From SZUA-309 sp965215995 (lineage in GTDB: Bacteria > Pseudomonadota > Gammaproteobacteria > Pseudomonadales > Azotimanducaceae): a DNA stretch of 64,000 bases. The DNA lies in the NCBI GenBank assembly GCA_965215995.1, contig OZ244128.1, positions 2,418,001-2,482,000 of the forward strand, written 5' to 3'. Made by a program: the position numbers and the translations under genes. Below, in pieces: positions 1 to 9,357 of the stretch (position 1 is its first letter; each line of letters starts with the position of its first letter). The notes below the pieces were generated by a model. It did no database searches. It saw only the letters and a program-made list of their open reading frames with translations, and was not told the DNA's origin.

Positions 1-5
1 CTAAG

Positions 6-1154
6 GTGATTAATAAGAGGCTTACGCCAGTGGCCCGGCTTTGTGTCGGGTTTGTTCTTGCCCTCGTAGCAGTCGGGGCAGGCGCGGACGAGTTGAACAT
101 GACGCCCGGCGTCACGGAAATCAGCCGCTCCATCTACGACCTGCACATGTACATTTTCTGGATCTGCGTAGTCATCGGCGTCGTGGTGTTCGCTGCCATG
201 TTCTGGTCGCTCATCCACCACCGGAAGTCGCAGGGCGTGACGCCCGCGACCTTTCATGAGAGCACTAAGCTGGAGATCGCCTGGACGTTGGTGCCGACGC
301 TGATCCTGGTGGCCATCGCCTGGCCCGCCACACAGGTGCTGGTCGCCATGTACGACACCGGCGGCGAGGACATGACGGTGGAAGTCCGCGGCTATCAGTG
401 GCGCTGGCAGTACAAATACCTGGACGACGACTACAACTCCACATTCGGCTTCTTCTCTAACCTGGCAACCTCCCAGGACGAGATTCAGGGCCGGACCGAG
501 AAAGGCGAGTTTTACCTGCTGGACGTTGACGAGCCCCTGCGTATCCCCGTCAACCGCAAGGTCCGCTTCCTGATCACTGCCGAAGACGTGATTCATGCCT
601 GGTGGATTCCGGAGTTCGGCATCAAGCGAGACGCCGTGCCCGGTATTCTCAACGACCTCTGGACCATCGTGCCTGAGCCTGGCGTCTATCGTGGCCAGTG
701 CACTGAGCTGTGCGGCAAGGATCACGGCTTCATGCCCATCGTCGTGCACGCCATGCCGGAGGACGAGTACGACGCCTGGTACGCAGAGCGTCTGGTGGCG
801 GAAGAGGCGCGCAAAGAGGCGCTGTCCAAGACCTTCACCGAAGATGAGCTGATGGCGGAAGGCGAGGCGGTCTATGCCACCTTCTGCGCCTCCTGCCACA
901 TGCCGAACGGCAAAGGCGTGCCGCCGGTATTCCCGGCCATCGACGGCAGCGCCATCGCCACAGGCCCGAGGGATGAGCATCTGGACATCATCGTCAACGG
1001 CAAAACCGGCACGGCGATGCAGGCGTTCGGCAAGCAGCTGGACGCGGCCCAGATCGCGGCCGTGGCCCACTACCAGCGCCATGCCTGGAGTAACAATGCG
1101 GGCGACGTCACTCAGCCGAGAGACGTCATCGAATTCACCTCGAGCCAGGAGTGA
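6..1154 (+). CDS. coxB: cytochrome c oxidase subunit II with C-terminal cytochrome c domain
   Basis: Subunit II of an aa3-type terminal oxidase; it takes electrons from cytochrome c through the CuA centre. The 382-residue protein has an N-terminal signal/membrane segment, a second hydrophobic hairpin around residues 47-110, and the CuA ligand cluster CTELCGKDHGFM (C232, C236, H240, M243), with the further ligand His in VIHAWWIP. A fused cytochrome c domain follows, with heme motif CASCH at residues 294-298, so this is the caa3-like variant. The start is GTG at position 6; upstream DNA is outside the window. It leads the coxB-coxA-ctaG-coxC operon (12 bp to coxA). Confidence 0.97.
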   Translation: MINKRLTPVARLCVGFVLALVAVGAGADELNMTPGVTEISRSIYDLHMYIFWICVVIGVVVFAAMFWSLIHHRKSQGVTPATFHESTKLEIAWTLVPTLILVAIAWPATQVLVAMYDTGGEDMTVEVRGYQWRWQYKYLDDDYNSTFGFFSNLATSQDEIQGRTEKGEFYLLDVDEPLRIPVNRKVRFLITAEDVIHAWWIPEFGIKRDAVPGILNDLWTIVPEPGVYRGQCTELCGKDHGFMPIVVHAMPEDEYDAWYAERLVAEEARKEALSKTFTEDELMAEGEAVYATFCASCHMPNGKGVPPVFPAIDGSAIATGPRDEHLDIIVNGKTGTAMQAFGKQLDAAQIAAVAHYQRHAWSNNAGDVTQPRDVIEFTSSQE

Positions 1155-1165
1155 GGTAGCGAGAA

Positions 1166-2779
1166 ATGAGTGAAGTTGTAGAAGCAGGACACGCCACCCA
1201 CGACGACCATCACGACCACGGCCCGGACAAAGGCCTGGCGCGCTGGCTCTTCACCACCAACCATAAAGACATCGGCACGCTATACCTCTGGTTCAGCTTC
1301 CTGATGTTCATGATCGGGGGCGTGCTCGCCCTTGTTATACGGGCCGAGCTGTTTCAGCCTGGTCTGCAGTTCGTGAACCCCGAGTTCTTCAATCAGATGA
1401 CGACCAACCACGGTCTGATCATGGTGTTCGGGGCCATCATGCCCGCCTTCGTCGGCCTGGCTAACTGGCTCGTGCCGATGATGGTCGGCGCGCCGGACAT
1501 GGCGCTGCCGCGCATGAACAACCTGTCCTTCTGGATCCTGCCGTTCGCGTTCACCATGCTGATTGCGACGCTGTTCATGGACGCGGGTGGCCCGAACTTC
1601 GGCTGGACCTTCTATGCACCTCTGTCCACCACCTACGCGCCGGAGACGGTCACCTACTTCATCTTCGGCGTGCACATGATGGGGGCGTCGTCGATCATGG
1701 GCTCGATCAACATCATTGCCACCATTCTGAACATGCGGGCGCCGGGCATGACGCTCATGAAGATGCCACTGTTCGTCTGGACCTGGCTGATCACCGCCTA
1801 CCTGCTGCTGGCTGTTATGCCGGTGCTGGCCGGAGCCGTCACCATGATGTTGTTCGACATCCACTTCGGAACCAGCTTCTTCAACGCGGCTGGCGGCGGC
1901 GATCCGGTGATGTTCCAGCACATCTTCTGGTTCTTCGGTCACCCCGAGGTGTACATCATGATTCTGCCGGCATTCGGTGTGGTCTCGCAGATCATCCCCA
2001 CCTTCAGCCGGAAGCCATTGTTTGGTTACGATTCCATGGTTTACGCCACGGCATCCATTGCCTTCCTGTCCTTCATCGTCTGGGCGCACCACATGTTCAC
2101 CGTCGGCATGCCGCTGGCCGGTCAGCTCTTCTTCATGTATGCGACCATGCTGATTGCGGTGCCGACCGGAGTGAAGGTGTTCAACTGGGTGTCGACCATG
2201 TGGCAGGGTGCGATGACCTTTGAAACGCCCATGCTGTTTGCCATCGCCTTCGTGATTCTGTTCACCATTGGTGGTTTCTCCGGGTTAATGCTCGCGATCA
2301 CGCCGGCGGACTACCAGTATCACGACACTTACTTTGTGGTGGCACACTTCCACTATGTGCTGGTGCCGGGCGCCCTGTTCTCAATCATCGCAGCCGTTTA
2401 CTACTGGTTGCCGAAGTGGTGCGGGCGCATGTACGACGAGTCGCTCGGCAAGCTGCACTTCTGGCTCTCGTTCATCGGTGTGAACGTCACTTTCTTCCCG
2501 CAGCACTTCTCCGGGCTGGCCGGCATGCCGCGACGGATTCCGGACTACGCGCTGCAGTTCGCCGACTTCAACATGCTGTCGTCCATCGGCGCCTTCGTTT
2601 TCGGCTTCTCGCAGCTGTTGTTCCTGTACCTGGTGATCAAAGCGATTCGCAGCGGCGAGCCGGCAACGGATCGGGTCTGGGAAGGGGCGCATGGCCTGGA
2701 GTGGACCCTGCCGTCGCCGGCGCCCTACCACTCCTTCACCCACCCGCCCAAAATCACTGACGCGGAAGCGCACTCCTAG
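1166..2779 (+). CDS. coxA: cytochrome c oxidase subunit I
   Basis: Catalytic subunit holding heme a and the heme a3-CuB site for oxygen reduction in the inner membrane. The 537-residue protein has about twelve membrane segments. The CuB histidine cross-link motif GHPEVYI lies near residue 257, the WAHHMFTVG histidine pair near 305 and the heme-ligand motif VAHFHYVL near 394. The N-terminus is histidine-rich (DDHHDHG), as is common in this family. Length and motifs are complete and there is no sign of damage. Confidence 0.98.
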   Translation: MSEVVEAGHATHDDHHDHGPDKGLARWLFTTNHKDIGTLYLWFSFLMFMIGGVLALVIRAELFQPGLQFVNPEFFNQMTTNHGLIMVFGAIMPAFVGLANWLVPMMVGAPDMALPRMNNLSFWILPFAFTMLIATLFMDAGGPNFGWTFYAPLSTTYAPETVTYFIFGVHMMGASSIMGSINIIATILNMRAPGMTLMKMPLFVWTWLITAYLLLAVMPVLAGAVTMMLFDIHFGTSFFNAAGGGDPVMFQHIFWFFGHPEVYIMILPAFGVVSQIIPTFSRKPLFGYDSMVYATASIAFLSFIVWAHHMFTVGMPLAGQLFFMYATMLIAVPTGVKVFNWVSTMWQGAMTFETPMLFAIAFVILFTIGGFSGLMLAITPADYQYHDTYFVVAHFHYVLVPGALFSIIAAVYYWLPKWCGRMYDESLGKLHFWLSFIGVNVTFFPQHFSGLAGMPRRIPDYALQFADFNMLSSIGAFVFGFSQLLFLYLVIKAIRSGEPATDRVWEGAHGLEWTLPSPAPYHSFTHPPKITDAEAHS

Positions 2780-2809
2780 CCGGGTGCGGGACCGCGAGGA
2801 AAACGGACA

Positions 2810-3427
2810 ATGAGTGCAGGCACGAACAAGGCGAGCGCGAATTCGAACTCGCTTGCCCGTTCGAACTCGAGGCTGGTGAAGAAGCTGGTCTTCCTGGTGC
2901 TCGGCATGTTCGCGTTCGGCTGGGCGCTCATCCCGCTCTATGATCTCTTCTGCGAGATCACGGGTCTCGGCGGCGACCCGGGCGGCCAGTACACGTATGA
3001 TCCGGCGGAGATCCGGGTGGATCGGAGTCGTCTGGTAAAGGTGAATTTCATCACCAACACCAACCAGGGTATGACCTGGGACTTCTGGTCCGACAAGGGT
3101 GGCATGCGGGTGCATCCCGGTGAGCTGAACGAAGCGGTGTTCTACGTGAAGAACACCACCGACAAGCGAATGGTCGGCCAGGCCATTCCGTCCGTGGTGC
3201 CGCTGACAGCCACGGAGTATTTTCACAAGACGGAGTGTTTCTGCTTCAACTCACAGGTGCTCGAACCTGGCGAGGAAATGGAAATGCCCATGCGCTTCAT
3301 CGTGGATTCGGACCTGCCGCCAAACGTTGAGTCCATTTCACTTTCCTACGCGCTTTTTGACATAACCGAGTTGTCGGGCGGCCAGGCGCAGCTCGAAACT
3401 GGCGGGCACGAAAGTGCCGGCGGATAG
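2810..3427 (+). CDS. ctaG: cytochrome c oxidase assembly protein CtaG/Cox11
   Basis: Copper chaperone that delivers Cu to the CuB site of subunit I. The 205-residue protein has one N-terminal transmembrane anchor (about residues 25-47) and a periplasmic immunoglobulin-like domain carrying the family copper motif CFCF near residue 144. Its position between subunit I and subunit III is the usual proteobacterial order. The ATG at 2810 follows a GAGGAAAA ribosome-binding sequence. Confidence 0.96.
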   Translation: MSAGTNKASANSNSLARSNSRLVKKLVFLVLGMFAFGWALIPLYDLFCEITGLGGDPGGQYTYDPAEIRVDRSRLVKVNFITNTNQGMTWDFWSDKGGMRVHPGELNEAVFYVKNTTDKRMVGQAIPSVVPLTATEYFHKTECFCFNSQVLEPGEEMEMPMRFIVDSDLPPNVESISLSYALFDITELSGGQAQLETGGHESAGG

Positions 3428-3490
3428 CCGACGTGCCGGTCTAATCCGGCCTAAGACTGACCAAGAACGAAAAATCTGGAGTGATTAGTA

Positions 3491-4405
3491 ATGTCTAGCC
3501 CTACGGACCAATCGGTCTACTACATACCGCACAACGGATGGTATCCGGTGTGGGTTGCGTTCGGCGTTTTCATGTTACTGGCAGGTCTGGGGACCTGGTT
3601 GAACGACGTTAAGGCCGGCGACGATGCCAGCGCCTGGATGATGTACGTCGGCGGGGGAACCCTGGTGGTCGTGCTGTTCTTCTGGTTCGCCAAGGTGATC
3701 GATGAGAACCATCAGGGCCTTCCCAACGAGCAGCTCAAGCGCTCCTATGTGTGGGGCATGGGCTGGTTCATCTTTTCAGAGGTGATGTTCTTCGCCGCGT
3801 TCTTCGGCGCCCTGTTCTATGCGCGTAACTTTGCCGTTGCCTGGCTCGGCGGTGAGGGCGACAAAGGCCTCACCGGCGACTACCTCTGGCCGGACTTCTC
3901 GGCGGAGTGGCCGGTGATGGCGAATCCGGACAACAGCCTGTTCCCGGGACCCGCGCAATCCATGGAGTCGCCGGGTGTGAGCAACTGGCTCTCCTACCTG
4001 CCCTTCTGGAACACGGTCATCCTGCTGACGTCCAGCGTGACCGTGCACTTCGCTCATACGGGGATTAAAAACGAAAGCCGCGGAAAGCTGCTGTTCTGGC
4101 TCGGTCTGACCGTGGCTCTCGGCATCCTGTTCCTCATCCTGCAGGGATATGAGTACATTCACGCGTACAATGATCTGGGCCTGACCCTGGGCTCCGGTAT
4201 CTACGGCTCTACCTTTTTCATCCTGACAGGTTTCCACGGCTTCCACGTCACGCTGGGTACCTTCATGCTGATCGTGGCGCTGATGCGGGCGTTCAAGGGC
4301 CACTTCAGTCACAACGACTGCTTCGGCTTCGAGGCGACCTCCTGGTACTGGCACTTCGTAGACGTGGTCTGGGTGTGCCTGTTCTTCTTCGTCTACATCT
4401 TCTGA
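3491..4405 (+). CDS. coxC: cytochrome c oxidase subunit III
   Basis: Third core subunit of the aa3 oxidase, stabilising subunit I and the proton uptake path. The 304-residue protein has seven predicted membrane helices. Conserved features include the SEVMFFAAFFGALFYARN stretch with its buried glutamate and the C-terminal EATSWYWHFVDVVWVCLF segment typical of the family. It is the last gene before a strong intrinsic terminator at 4454-4480, so it closes the structural-gene operon. Confidence 0.97.
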   Translation: MSSPTDQSVYYIPHNGWYPVWVAFGVFMLLAGLGTWLNDVKAGDDASAWMMYVGGGTLVVVLFFWFAKVIDENHQGLPNEQLKRSYVWGMGWFIFSEVMFFAAFFGALFYARNFAVAWLGGEGDKGLTGDYLWPDFSAEWPVMANPDNSLFPGPAQSMESPGVSNWLSYLPFWNTVILLTSSVTVHFAHTGIKNESRGKLLFWLGLTVALGILFLILQGYEYIHAYNDLGLTLGSGIYGSTFFILTGFHGFHVTLGTFMLIVALMRAFKGHFSHNDCFGFEATSWYWHFVDVVWVCLFFFVYIF

Positions 4406-4453
4406 TTAGCAAGAAGACCGGTACTCGACGGGCACGGCGAAATGCCGTTGGTG

Positions 4454-4480
4454 AAAAAGCGGGCACCTGGCCCGCTTTTT
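4454..4480 (+). terminator. intrinsic terminator after coxC
   Basis: A perfect 11-bp inverted repeat (AAAAAGCGGGC / GCCCGCTTTTT) with a 5-nt loop ACCTG lies 48 bp after the coxC stop. The T-run on the plus strand and A-run on the minus strand would let it terminate in both directions, serving coxC and possibly the convergent DUF2909 gene. Confidence 0.9.
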
Positions 4481-4548
4481 CGTGTCCGGTTCTTCATGCG
4501 GGAGGCGTCCGAAGCGCGGCAGCTTGATCCAACCCAAGCTCGACGCTT

Positions 4549-4815
4549 CTAACGCGCCTCCAGCTCGGTTTCCTGGAGCGCGTCCGCTGAGTGACCATGC
4601 CAGGGCGCGTTGGTGCCCATGCGCAGCTGGCCGGTGTAGAAGCCGTAGAAAATGGTGCCGAGCAGCAATGCAGCAAGGGTGATGCGCACGCCGAGCGCGT
4701 GCAGCAGACGCCGGGATTTAGGCTCCTGGCTGTCCTTGAACAGGAAGAACAGACCGCTCATCAGGCTTGCGACCACGCCGATGAGCAGAACGATAATTAT
4801 GGATTTCAGGATCAT
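4549..4815 (-). CDS. twin-transmembrane DUF2909 family protein
   Basis: Small inner-membrane protein of the DUF2909 family, a routine companion of gammaproteobacterial cytochrome oxidase clusters, function unknown. From the ATG at 4815 it starts MILKSIIIVLLIG and has two hydrophobic helices separated by a short charged loop (KDSQEPKSRR). A longer frame upstream is possible, but the chosen start gives the usual short family length and begins right at the first helix. It is divergent from the SURF1 gene. Confidence 0.8.
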   Translation of the reverse strand: MILKSIIIVLLIGVVASLMSGLFFLFKDSQEPKSRRLLHALGVRITLAALLLGTIFYGFYTGQLRMGTNAPWHGHSADALQETELEAR

Positions 4816-4863
4816 GGCTACTGCTTTGAGTCCGTTTCGGTGACCTGCTGGTGAAGTGATCGG

Positions 4864-5568
4864 ATGGCCGTGCACTCTATATCAAATCGCCGCTTCCGGC
4901 CTGGTTGGAAAATGACGTTGTTCACCGGGTTGATGCTCCCGGTTGTGCTGACGCTCGGCACCTGGCAGCTCAATCGGGCCGAGGAAAAGCGTCAATACGA
5001 GGCCACCTACCTGGACAGGATCAGTGCGCTGGCGGTGAGCCCGACTGAGACGGTGCTGGAGTTTCAGCGAATCCGGCTGGTCGGCGAGTACGAGCAGGGC
5101 CGCGACTTTCTGCTCGACAATCAGATCCGGGACGGTCAGATCGGCTATGGTGTGGTCTCCCTTTTCCGTGCCCGGGACGGGCGGGGTTGGCTGATCAACC
5201 GTGGATTCGTCCCCAGTGATAGAGGCCGGCGATCACTGCCCGAGATCGATTCCCCTGAGGGGATGGTGGCCGTAGTCGGACTGGTCTGGCCGGAGTTGGG
5301 GCTGCTGCCGGTGTTCGGAGAGGATCTCTGGACCGAAGGGTGGCCGAAGCGTGTGCAGCAGATGGAAGTGGCGCGGATTGCCGCTCAGTTCGAAAACACG
5401 GTACCGGTTGAGGTGCGCCTCGAAGCTGGGCAGCCGGGTGTGTTCATCGCTGCGGAGACGGAGCTCAACATGCCATCGGCCAAGCACACGGGTTACGCGG
5501 TGCAGTGGTTCGGTCTGGCTGCCGCGCTCGCCGTTGGTTTCGTAGTATTCGGGTTCAGAAGACGGTAA
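4864..5568 (+). CDS. SURF1 family cytochrome oxidase biogenesis protein
   Basis: Assembly factor that helps place heme A into subunit I. The 234-residue protein has the family layout: an N-terminal helix (MTLFTGLMLPVVLTLGTWQL), a periplasmic domain with the LDNQIRDGQIGYGV segment and RGFVP motif, and a C-terminal helix with the YAVQWFGLA signature. It is the first gene of a second, assembly-factor operon running to the SCO gene. Confidence 0.93.
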   Translation: MAVHSISNRRFRPGWKMTLFTGLMLPVVLTLGTWQLNRAEEKRQYEATYLDRISALAVSPTETVLEFQRIRLVGEYEQGRDFLLDNQIRDGQIGYGVVSLFRARDGRGWLINRGFVPSDRGRRSLPEIDSPEGMVAVVGLVWPELGLLPVFGEDLWTEGWPKRVQQMEVARIAAQFENTVPVEVRLEAGQPGVFIAAETELNMPSAKHTGYAVQWFGLAAALAVGFVVFGFRRR

Positions 5569-5577
5569 GTATCCAGC

Positions 5578-6162
5578 ATGACAGACAAGGACATTGCAGG
5601 CCCGGGCAACGGGCACACCCAGAATTCCGATGCGACGGCCAGGAACCGCCGCATGCTGCTGGCCATGTTTGCCATCGCATTCCTGACGCTGGGCGGATCT
5701 TACCTGCTTTTTTACAGCGCTCGCGAAGGAGGCGTCTGGGGGACCACCAATCAGGGCGAGTTTGTGGATCCACCGCTCACCGTCGCGGACCTCGGGCTCA
5801 AGGGCACCAACGGTGAGCTGCTCAGTGAAGGGGGCAGCTGGTGGCTGTGGGTGGTTGCCGACGGCGACTGCCGGGGTGAGTGCGAATCCGCCGTGCATCA
5901 GCTGCGGCAGCTACACATTCTGCTGAACAAAGATTCTGATCGGGTACAGCGGGGACTGGTTACCGAGCCGGGTATCTCCCCGAGCCTGCTGGCGGACTAT
6001 CCGGGTGTGCAGCACCTGACCGGTTCGCTGACGACGCTGGCGGAAGGCATCTACATCGTCGATCCGATCGGCAATCTGGTGCTTTACTACCCGCTGGCCG
6101 ATGCGGGCAAGCCGGTGCTGACGGACCTGAAGAAGTTGCTGAAGCTTTCCCAGATTGGCTGA
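5578..6162 (+). CDS. membrane-anchored thioredoxin-like protein of the cox cluster
   Basis: The 194-residue protein has one N-terminal membrane helix (about residues 25-46) and a soluble periplasmic part. Proteins of this kind sit between SURF1 and the heme A synthase gene in many gammaproteobacterial cox clusters. The fragment WWLWVVADGDCRGECESAV resembles a redox or SCO-like region with two cysteines (CRGEC), suggesting a role in copper or thiol handling. That role is inference; I do not know a proven function. It starts 9 bp after SURF1. Confidence 0.75.
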   Translation: MTDKDIAGPGNGHTQNSDATARNRRMLLAMFAIAFLTLGGSYLLFYSAREGGVWGTTNQGEFVDPPLTVADLGLKGTNGELLSEGGSWWLWVVADGDCRGECESAVHQLRQLHILLNKDSDRVQRGLVTEPGISPSLLADYPGVQHLTGSLTTLAEGIYIVDPIGNLVLYYPLADAGKPVLTDLKKLLKLSQIG

Positions 6163-6360
6163 AGGCTCTTTATTTCTAGCTAAAGGCTCTTCTTCATCAG
6201 CTGAAGCTGAGCTCCGTAGCGGCTGAGACAGATACGGTTTTCCGCTAGAATACGCAGCCGGTCAGATCTGCCCCTAATGCCGGCCAATCGGGTGCGTTGC
6301 CAGCCTGACCGCCTGATCTGTACCTGATCTGAGCCTGATCTAAAAATAGGACGATACGAA

Positions 6361-7326
6361 GTGAGCGAACTGACCATCAGCCGCAGCGCCAGCTGGCGAG
6401 ACTATCTGGAGATGACCAAGCCTCGGGTGGTGTTGCTGATGCTGCTCTGCGCGCTGGTCGGCATGTTCCTGGCGGTCCCCGGCATGGTGCCGCTCGACGT
6501 GCTGGTCTTCGGTCTCGGCGGAATCGCGCTGGTGGCAGGCTCAGCCGCGGTAGTGAATCACATCGCGGATGCTCAGATAGATAAACGGATGGCCCGGACC
6601 CGGGAGCGGCCCGTGGCCACCGGTCGGGTGGACACCCGCTCCGGGATAATCTTCTCGGCGGTGACCGGCATCGCCGGGATGCTGATCCTCTACTACGGCG
6701 TGAATCCGCTCACCGCCTGGCTGAACCTGGCGTCCTGGGTGGGCTACGGCCTCATCTACACCCTGTTTCTGAAGCGTGCCACGCCTCAGAACATAGTGAT
6801 TGGCGGGCTCTTTGGCGCCGCTCCACCGCTGTTCGGCTGGGCGGCGGTGAGCAACAGCATCGAGCCGGGCGCGCTGCTGCTGGTGCTGATCATCTTCGCC
6901 TGGACACCACCCCACTTCTGGGCTCTGGCTCTGGACCGGAAGGCGGACTACGAATCTGCGGACGTGCCCATGCTGCCGATAACTCATGGTGACGCCTATA
7001 CTCGCTGGCATATCTTTTTTTACACGCTCATTCTTTTTGCCGGCAGTCTGCTGCCGTTCGTGATCGGCATGAGCGGGTTGCTCTACCTGGTCGGTGCCGC
7101 CGCGCTCGGCGGCGGATTCATCTACTGGGCGATTGTCCTGCTCAGAAACAGGAACCCGAAGGCTGCCATCGAGATGTTCAAGTACTCGATTCTCTATCTG
7201 GCGCTTCTGTTCGTGCTGCTGCTGGTGGATCACTATCTGGTGGTGGCCGGCATCGGTACCGGCTTTGCGCCGGCTGCAATTGGCGGTGCGGAGACCGCCG
7301 CGCCCCTCGTTCTAGAAAGCGTCTGA
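6361..7326 (+). CDS. cyoE: protoheme IX farnesyltransferase (heme O synthase)
   Basis: UbiA-family prenyltransferase that adds farnesyl to heme B to give heme O, the precursor of heme A. The 321-residue protein has nine or so helices and the aspartate-rich motif NHIADAQIDKRMARTRERP near residues 65-85. GTG start at 6361 behind AGGAC. The expected preceding heme A synthase gene (ctaA) is absent; a 198-bp non-coding gap takes its place. Confidence 0.95.
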   Translation: MSELTISRSASWRDYLEMTKPRVVLLMLLCALVGMFLAVPGMVPLDVLVFGLGGIALVAGSAAVVNHIADAQIDKRMARTRERPVATGRVDTRSGIIFSAVTGIAGMLILYYGVNPLTAWLNLASWVGYGLIYTLFLKRATPQNIVIGGLFGAAPPLFGWAAVSNSIEPGALLLVLIIFAWTPPHFWALALDRKADYESADVPMLPITHGDAYTRWHIFFYTLILFAGSLLPFVIGMSGLLYLVGAAALGGGFIYWAIVLLRNRNPKAAIEMFKYSILYLALLFVLLLVDHYLVVAGIGTGFAPAAIGGAETAAPLVLESV

Positions 7327-7332
7327 TTCCCG

Positions 7333-7974
7333 ATGACAGGGTTGCAGAAAACGGTAGGCCTCTGCCTGGGCTTCATCGCCGTGGTGGTGGGCCTGTTTGT
7401 TCACTCCGTGGTGCGCACACCGGTGCTGTCCGAAGAGCAATTACGGGAACAGGGGGTGTTCGTGCTGCCGCGGCCGCGGGAAATCAGTCCGATCGACCTC
7501 GAGACCCACACGGGAGATGCATTCACGCTCGAAGACCTGCAGGGTCGCTGGACCTTTGCCTTCTTCGGCTTCACCAACTGCCCGGACATCTGCCCGACCA
7601 CCATGGCGGTGATGGGCCAGGCGCGGAGAGACCTGGAGGATGAGGCTTTTCAGGGGTTGCTGGTGACGGTTGATCCCGAGCGGGATACGGCCGAAGCCCT
7701 CGAGAGCTATGCGACGGCCTTTGCCCCGGACTTCCTCGGGGTGACGGGTGCGCTCGGGGAGATTGCCAGCTTCGGCGAACAGGTGAATGTGGCCTTCGCC
7801 AAGGTGCCGCTCATGAATGAGGATGGGAGCGCAGATCCGGATAGCTATCTGGTGGATCACTCCGCCAACATCGTGATTATCAACCCGCGCGGCCACTACC
7901 ACGGCTTCATCAAATATCCGCAGCAAGCTGGTACCATTAAGTCGGCATTCCAATCACTAGCTGCCAATTTCTGA
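7333..7974 (+). CDS. SCO1/SenC family copper-binding assembly protein
   Basis: Thioredoxin-fold copper chaperone for the CuA site of subunit II. The 213-residue protein has an N-terminal membrane anchor, the copper/redox motif CPDIC (C83, C87) and the partner histidine in VDHSANIV (about H176). It starts 6 bp after cyoE and ends the assembly operon. Confidence 0.94.
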   Translation: MTGLQKTVGLCLGFIAVVVGLFVHSVVRTPVLSEEQLREQGVFVLPRPREISPIDLETHTGDAFTLEDLQGRWTFAFFGFTNCPDICPTTMAVMGQARRDLEDEAFQGLLVTVDPERDTAEALESYATAFAPDFLGVTGALGEIASFGEQVNVAFAKVPLMNEDGSADPDSYLVDHSANIVIINPRGHYHGFIKYPQQAGTIKSAFQSLAANF

Positions 7975-8035
7975 ATCCAGCCGACCAGTAGAAGGATCTC
8001 ACGGCCGTCGAGAAAGCTCGCCGGCAAGCCCGTGG

Positions 8036-9298
8036 ATGGAAGCCGATCTGCAAGGGCGCTACCGGGCAGTCCGCAGGCAGAGCGAGGCGCTCACCGAGCC
8101 GCTTGCGATTGAAGACTACGGTGTGCAGCCGATGGAAGATGCCAGTCCGCCGAAGTGGCATCTGGCTCACACCAGCTGGTTCTTCGAGACGTTTCTACTT
8201 ACCCCCTACCTGACGGGCTACGAACCCTTCCATCCCGCCTTCGAGCATCTGTTCAACTCCTACTACAACGGTGTGGGCCAGCCGTTCCCACGACCACGCC
8301 GCGGTCAGCTGTCGCGCCCGACGGTGGCGGAGGTTCTCGAGTATCGAGCGTTCGTGGATTCGGCCATGGTCCGCTTGCTGGCGCTGGATCTCGCGCCGGA
8401 AACCGGGTCAGAGGTGCAGGCACGCACGGTGCTCGGGCTCAATCACGAGCAGCAGCATCAGGAGCTCATGCTGACCGACCTGAAGTTCAACTTCGGGCAC
8501 AACCCGCTACTGCCTGCCTACTCCACCCTGACGCCCGCCCTGGTGGAGACGATGGAAACAGCCGACCCGCTCGAATTCCTCCGCGGCCCGGACGGGCTGG
8601 TCAGCATCGGGCTCACCGATGAGCGCGCCTTCCACTTCGACAACGAACGGCCGGCCCATCAGGTCTACCTGGAACCCTATGCCCTGGCCGACCGCCTGGT
8701 GACGTGCGCGGAATACCTGGCGTTCATGGAGGACGGCGGTTACCGGCAGGCTTCCCTCTGGCTGAGTGACGGCTGGGCCTGGGTCAACCGGGAAGGCATC
8801 GATTCGCCGTTGTATTGGCAGCGGCGGGACGAGGAGTGGTGGCAGTACCGGCTGACCGGCGCGGCACCGGTGGTGGGTCAATTGCCGGTGGTTCATGTCA
8901 GCGCCTACGAAGCGGATGCATTTGCCCGCTGGGCCGGTTATCGCCTGCCGACGGAAGCGGAATGGGAAGCGGCGGCATCGGGACAATCCCGGCAGGGGAA
9001 CTTCGTTGACAATGGCCAGTTTCACCCAGACGCGGCACCGGCCGGCAGTGGGCTCAGGCAGATGTTCGGCGATGTCTGGGAGTGGACGTCGAGCGCCTAC
9101 GGCCCATACCCGGGCTATCAGTGCCCACCGGGCGTGATCGGTGAGTACAACGGCAAATTCATGGCGAATCAGCTGGTGCTCAGAGGTGGGTCCTGTGCGA
9201 CCCCTGCGGACCACATCCGACCGAGCTATCGAAATTTCTTTTACCCTCCGGATCGCTGGCAGTTCACGGGCATCCGGCTGGCTCAGAACACCGGCTGA
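8036..9298 (+). CDS. egtB: ergothioneine biosynthesis protein EgtB
   Basis: Non-heme iron sulfoxide synthase joining hercynine to a thiol donor (gamma-glutamylcysteine or cysteine). The 420-residue protein has a DinB-like N-terminal domain with the iron motif HEQQHQE (H137, H141, E143) and a C-terminal formylglycine-generating-enzyme-like sulfatase domain ending RGGSCATP...RPSYRNFFYP. Start chosen at ATG 8036. It is followed by egtD, giving the two-gene ergothioneine unit common in proteobacteria; no egtE is nearby. Confidence 0.94.
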   Translation: MEADLQGRYRAVRRQSEALTEPLAIEDYGVQPMEDASPPKWHLAHTSWFFETFLLTPYLTGYEPFHPAFEHLFNSYYNGVGQPFPRPRRGQLSRPTVAEVLEYRAFVDSAMVRLLALDLAPETGSEVQARTVLGLNHEQQHQELMLTDLKFNFGHNPLLPAYSTLTPALVETMETADPLEFLRGPDGLVSIGLTDERAFHFDNERPAHQVYLEPYALADRLVTCAEYLAFMEDGGYRQASLWLSDGWAWVNREGIDSPLYWQRRDEEWWQYRLTGAAPVVGQLPVVHVSAYEADAFARWAGYRLPTEAEWEAAASGQSRQGNFVDNGQFHPDAAPAGSGLRQMFGDVWEWTSSAYGPYPGYQCPPGVIGEYNGKFMANQLVLRGGSCATPADHIRPSYRNFFYPPDRWQFTGIRLAQNTG

Positions 9299-9357
9299 AA
9301 ACGAACCGGCCACTCAATCGCAGGGAGGCGAGCATCAACATTTCGACAGAGGCCCCG

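Noticed and set aside
1280..2092. Long minus-strand frame opposite coxA (and similar ones opposite polA, aceE, egtD, cyoE)
   Set aside because: These are shadow frames of high-GC coding sequence, with arginine/histidine-rich composition and no recognisable family.
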